Source: Candidatus Omnitrophota bacterium (GTDB taxonomy: Bacteria; Omnitrophota; Koll11; Aquiviventales; Aquiviventaceae). Taken from it: DNA of 21,341 bases. A program made the position numbers and the translations under genes. Location: the NCBI GenBank assembly GCA_016196415.1, contig JACPXS010000074.1, positions 1 to 21,341 on the forward strand, given 5' to 3'. Within the stretch, counting starts at the first letter, position 1; every line of letters begins with the position of its first letter. Below, piece by piece: positions 21,147 to 21,341 of this stretch. A model generated the notes under the pieces. The model ran no database searches. It worked only from the letters and a program-made list of their open reading frames with translations, and was not told where the DNA came from.

Positions 21147-21326
21147 ATGAAAATGTTCGAAACGCTTACCCCAAACGAAGTGGCCAGGGTCCTGAAGCTT
21201 CATCCCTTCACCGTGACCCGCCTCGCCAGGGAAGGCAAACTGCCCGCCTTCAAGGTCGGCAACCAGTGGCGCTTCAGCAAAATCCGTCTTGAGGAGTGGG
21301 TCGAAAACCATGAACGACTCGGCTGA
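21147..21326 (+). CDS. Excisionase-family HTH DNA-binding protein
   Basis: 59 residues. MKMFETLTPNEVARVLKLHP then TVTRLAREGKLPAFKVGNQWRF and LEEWVENHE is the complete winged-helix fold of the Xis/MerR-like 'helix-turn-helix domain, excisionase family' group. GGAGG lies 9 nt before the ATG at 21147. Free-standing copies usually serve as transcription regulators rather than true excisionases. No integrase is in the window, and its place 3' of a tRNA is noteworthy but not proof of a mobile element. A second ATG at 21310 overlaps its end. Confidence 0.85.
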   Translation: MKMFETLTPNEVARVLKLHPFTVTRLAREGKLPAFKVGNQWRFSKIRLEEWVENHERLG

Positions 21327-21341
21327 TTACGCCACACGGGC
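21310..21341 (+). CDS. Possible start of next gene, cut by window edge
   Basis: An ATG at 21310 overlaps the end of the HTH gene in another frame and reads MNDSADYATR to the edge. GAGGAG lies about 14 nt upstream. Only ten codons are visible, so no function can be given; overlapping starts of this kind are common in this window's coupled gene pairs. Confidence 0.35.
   Translation, partial: MNDSADYATR

Noticed and set aside
20916..21326. tRNA-Asn plus excisionase-type HTH as an integrated phage or island
   Set aside because: No integrase, no 3' tRNA duplication and no phage genes are visible; the HTH protein has its own promoter and is most likely a chromosomal regulator.

Overview
The window is about 21 kb of GC-rich bacterial chromosome with densely packed housekeeping and cell-envelope genes. 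No phage, plasmid or CRISPR is visible. The lineage cannot be fixed from sequence alone. An uncultured bacterium such as Omnitrophota or a similar deep-branching group is my best guess (low confidence), based on the short galT type, the def-fmt-galT-gap-pgk order and the style of the intergenic repeats. Nearly all genes lie on the minus strand. The plus strand carries one TPR gene, a tRNA-Asn region and a small HTH gene.

Layout, in minus-strand transcription order. (1) 6284 to 1: def, fmt, two tandem galT-like genes, gap and pgk (pgk runs off the window). This joins N-formyl-methionine handling to UDP-galactose and triose-phosphate metabolism. (2) 12882 to 7360: a SAM methyltransferase, a polysaccharide deacetylase, an MGDG-synthase/UgtP-like glycosyltransferase, a family 4 uracil-DNA glycosylase and priA. 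(3) 19442 to 13067: a processive-type GT2 glycosyltransferase, a small membrane protein, a small secreted protein, a GNAT acetyltransferase coupled to an exported PIG-L deacetylase, an ICMT-like membrane methyltransferase coupled to a lipoprotein tyrosine/dual-specificity phosphatase, and a nickel/cobalt-type permease. (4) 20376 to 19666: an orphan ATP-pyrophosphatase of the diphthine-ammonia-ligase family. On the plus strand, 20582 to 21341 holds a promoter-like -10, a 5' fragment of tRNA-Asn, a broken GIY-YIG endonuclease gene, intact tRNA-Asn(GTT), a strong terminator and a small excisionase-type HTH gene.

The most unusual content is between the genes. At least four intergenic sites (2293-2411, 7209-7350, 9394-9452, 12919-13072) are long inverted repeats whose arms are exact-register tandem 7-bp words: GGAATGN at one site, and variants of GGSTNNA at the other three. 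A fifth site (6493-6557) has the same design with an 8-bp word. Words differ between sites but the architecture is shared. Two sites carry canonical G-quadruplex patterns, and three supply the stop codon of the neighbouring gene. The second notable structure is the tRNA-Asn locus. There, 19 bp of the tRNA 5' end are duplicated around a 319-bp insert holding two hairpins and the GIY-YIG gene.

Several enzymes also lack a residue normally considered essential: His-to-Arg in the second galT, a cluster Cys-to-Asp in the uracil-DNA glycosylase, Asn-to-Gly in fmt, and DEEQ for DEEH in priA. A good sigma70-like promoter upstream of the GT2 operon is followed at once by an intrinsic terminator, which suggests attenuation.
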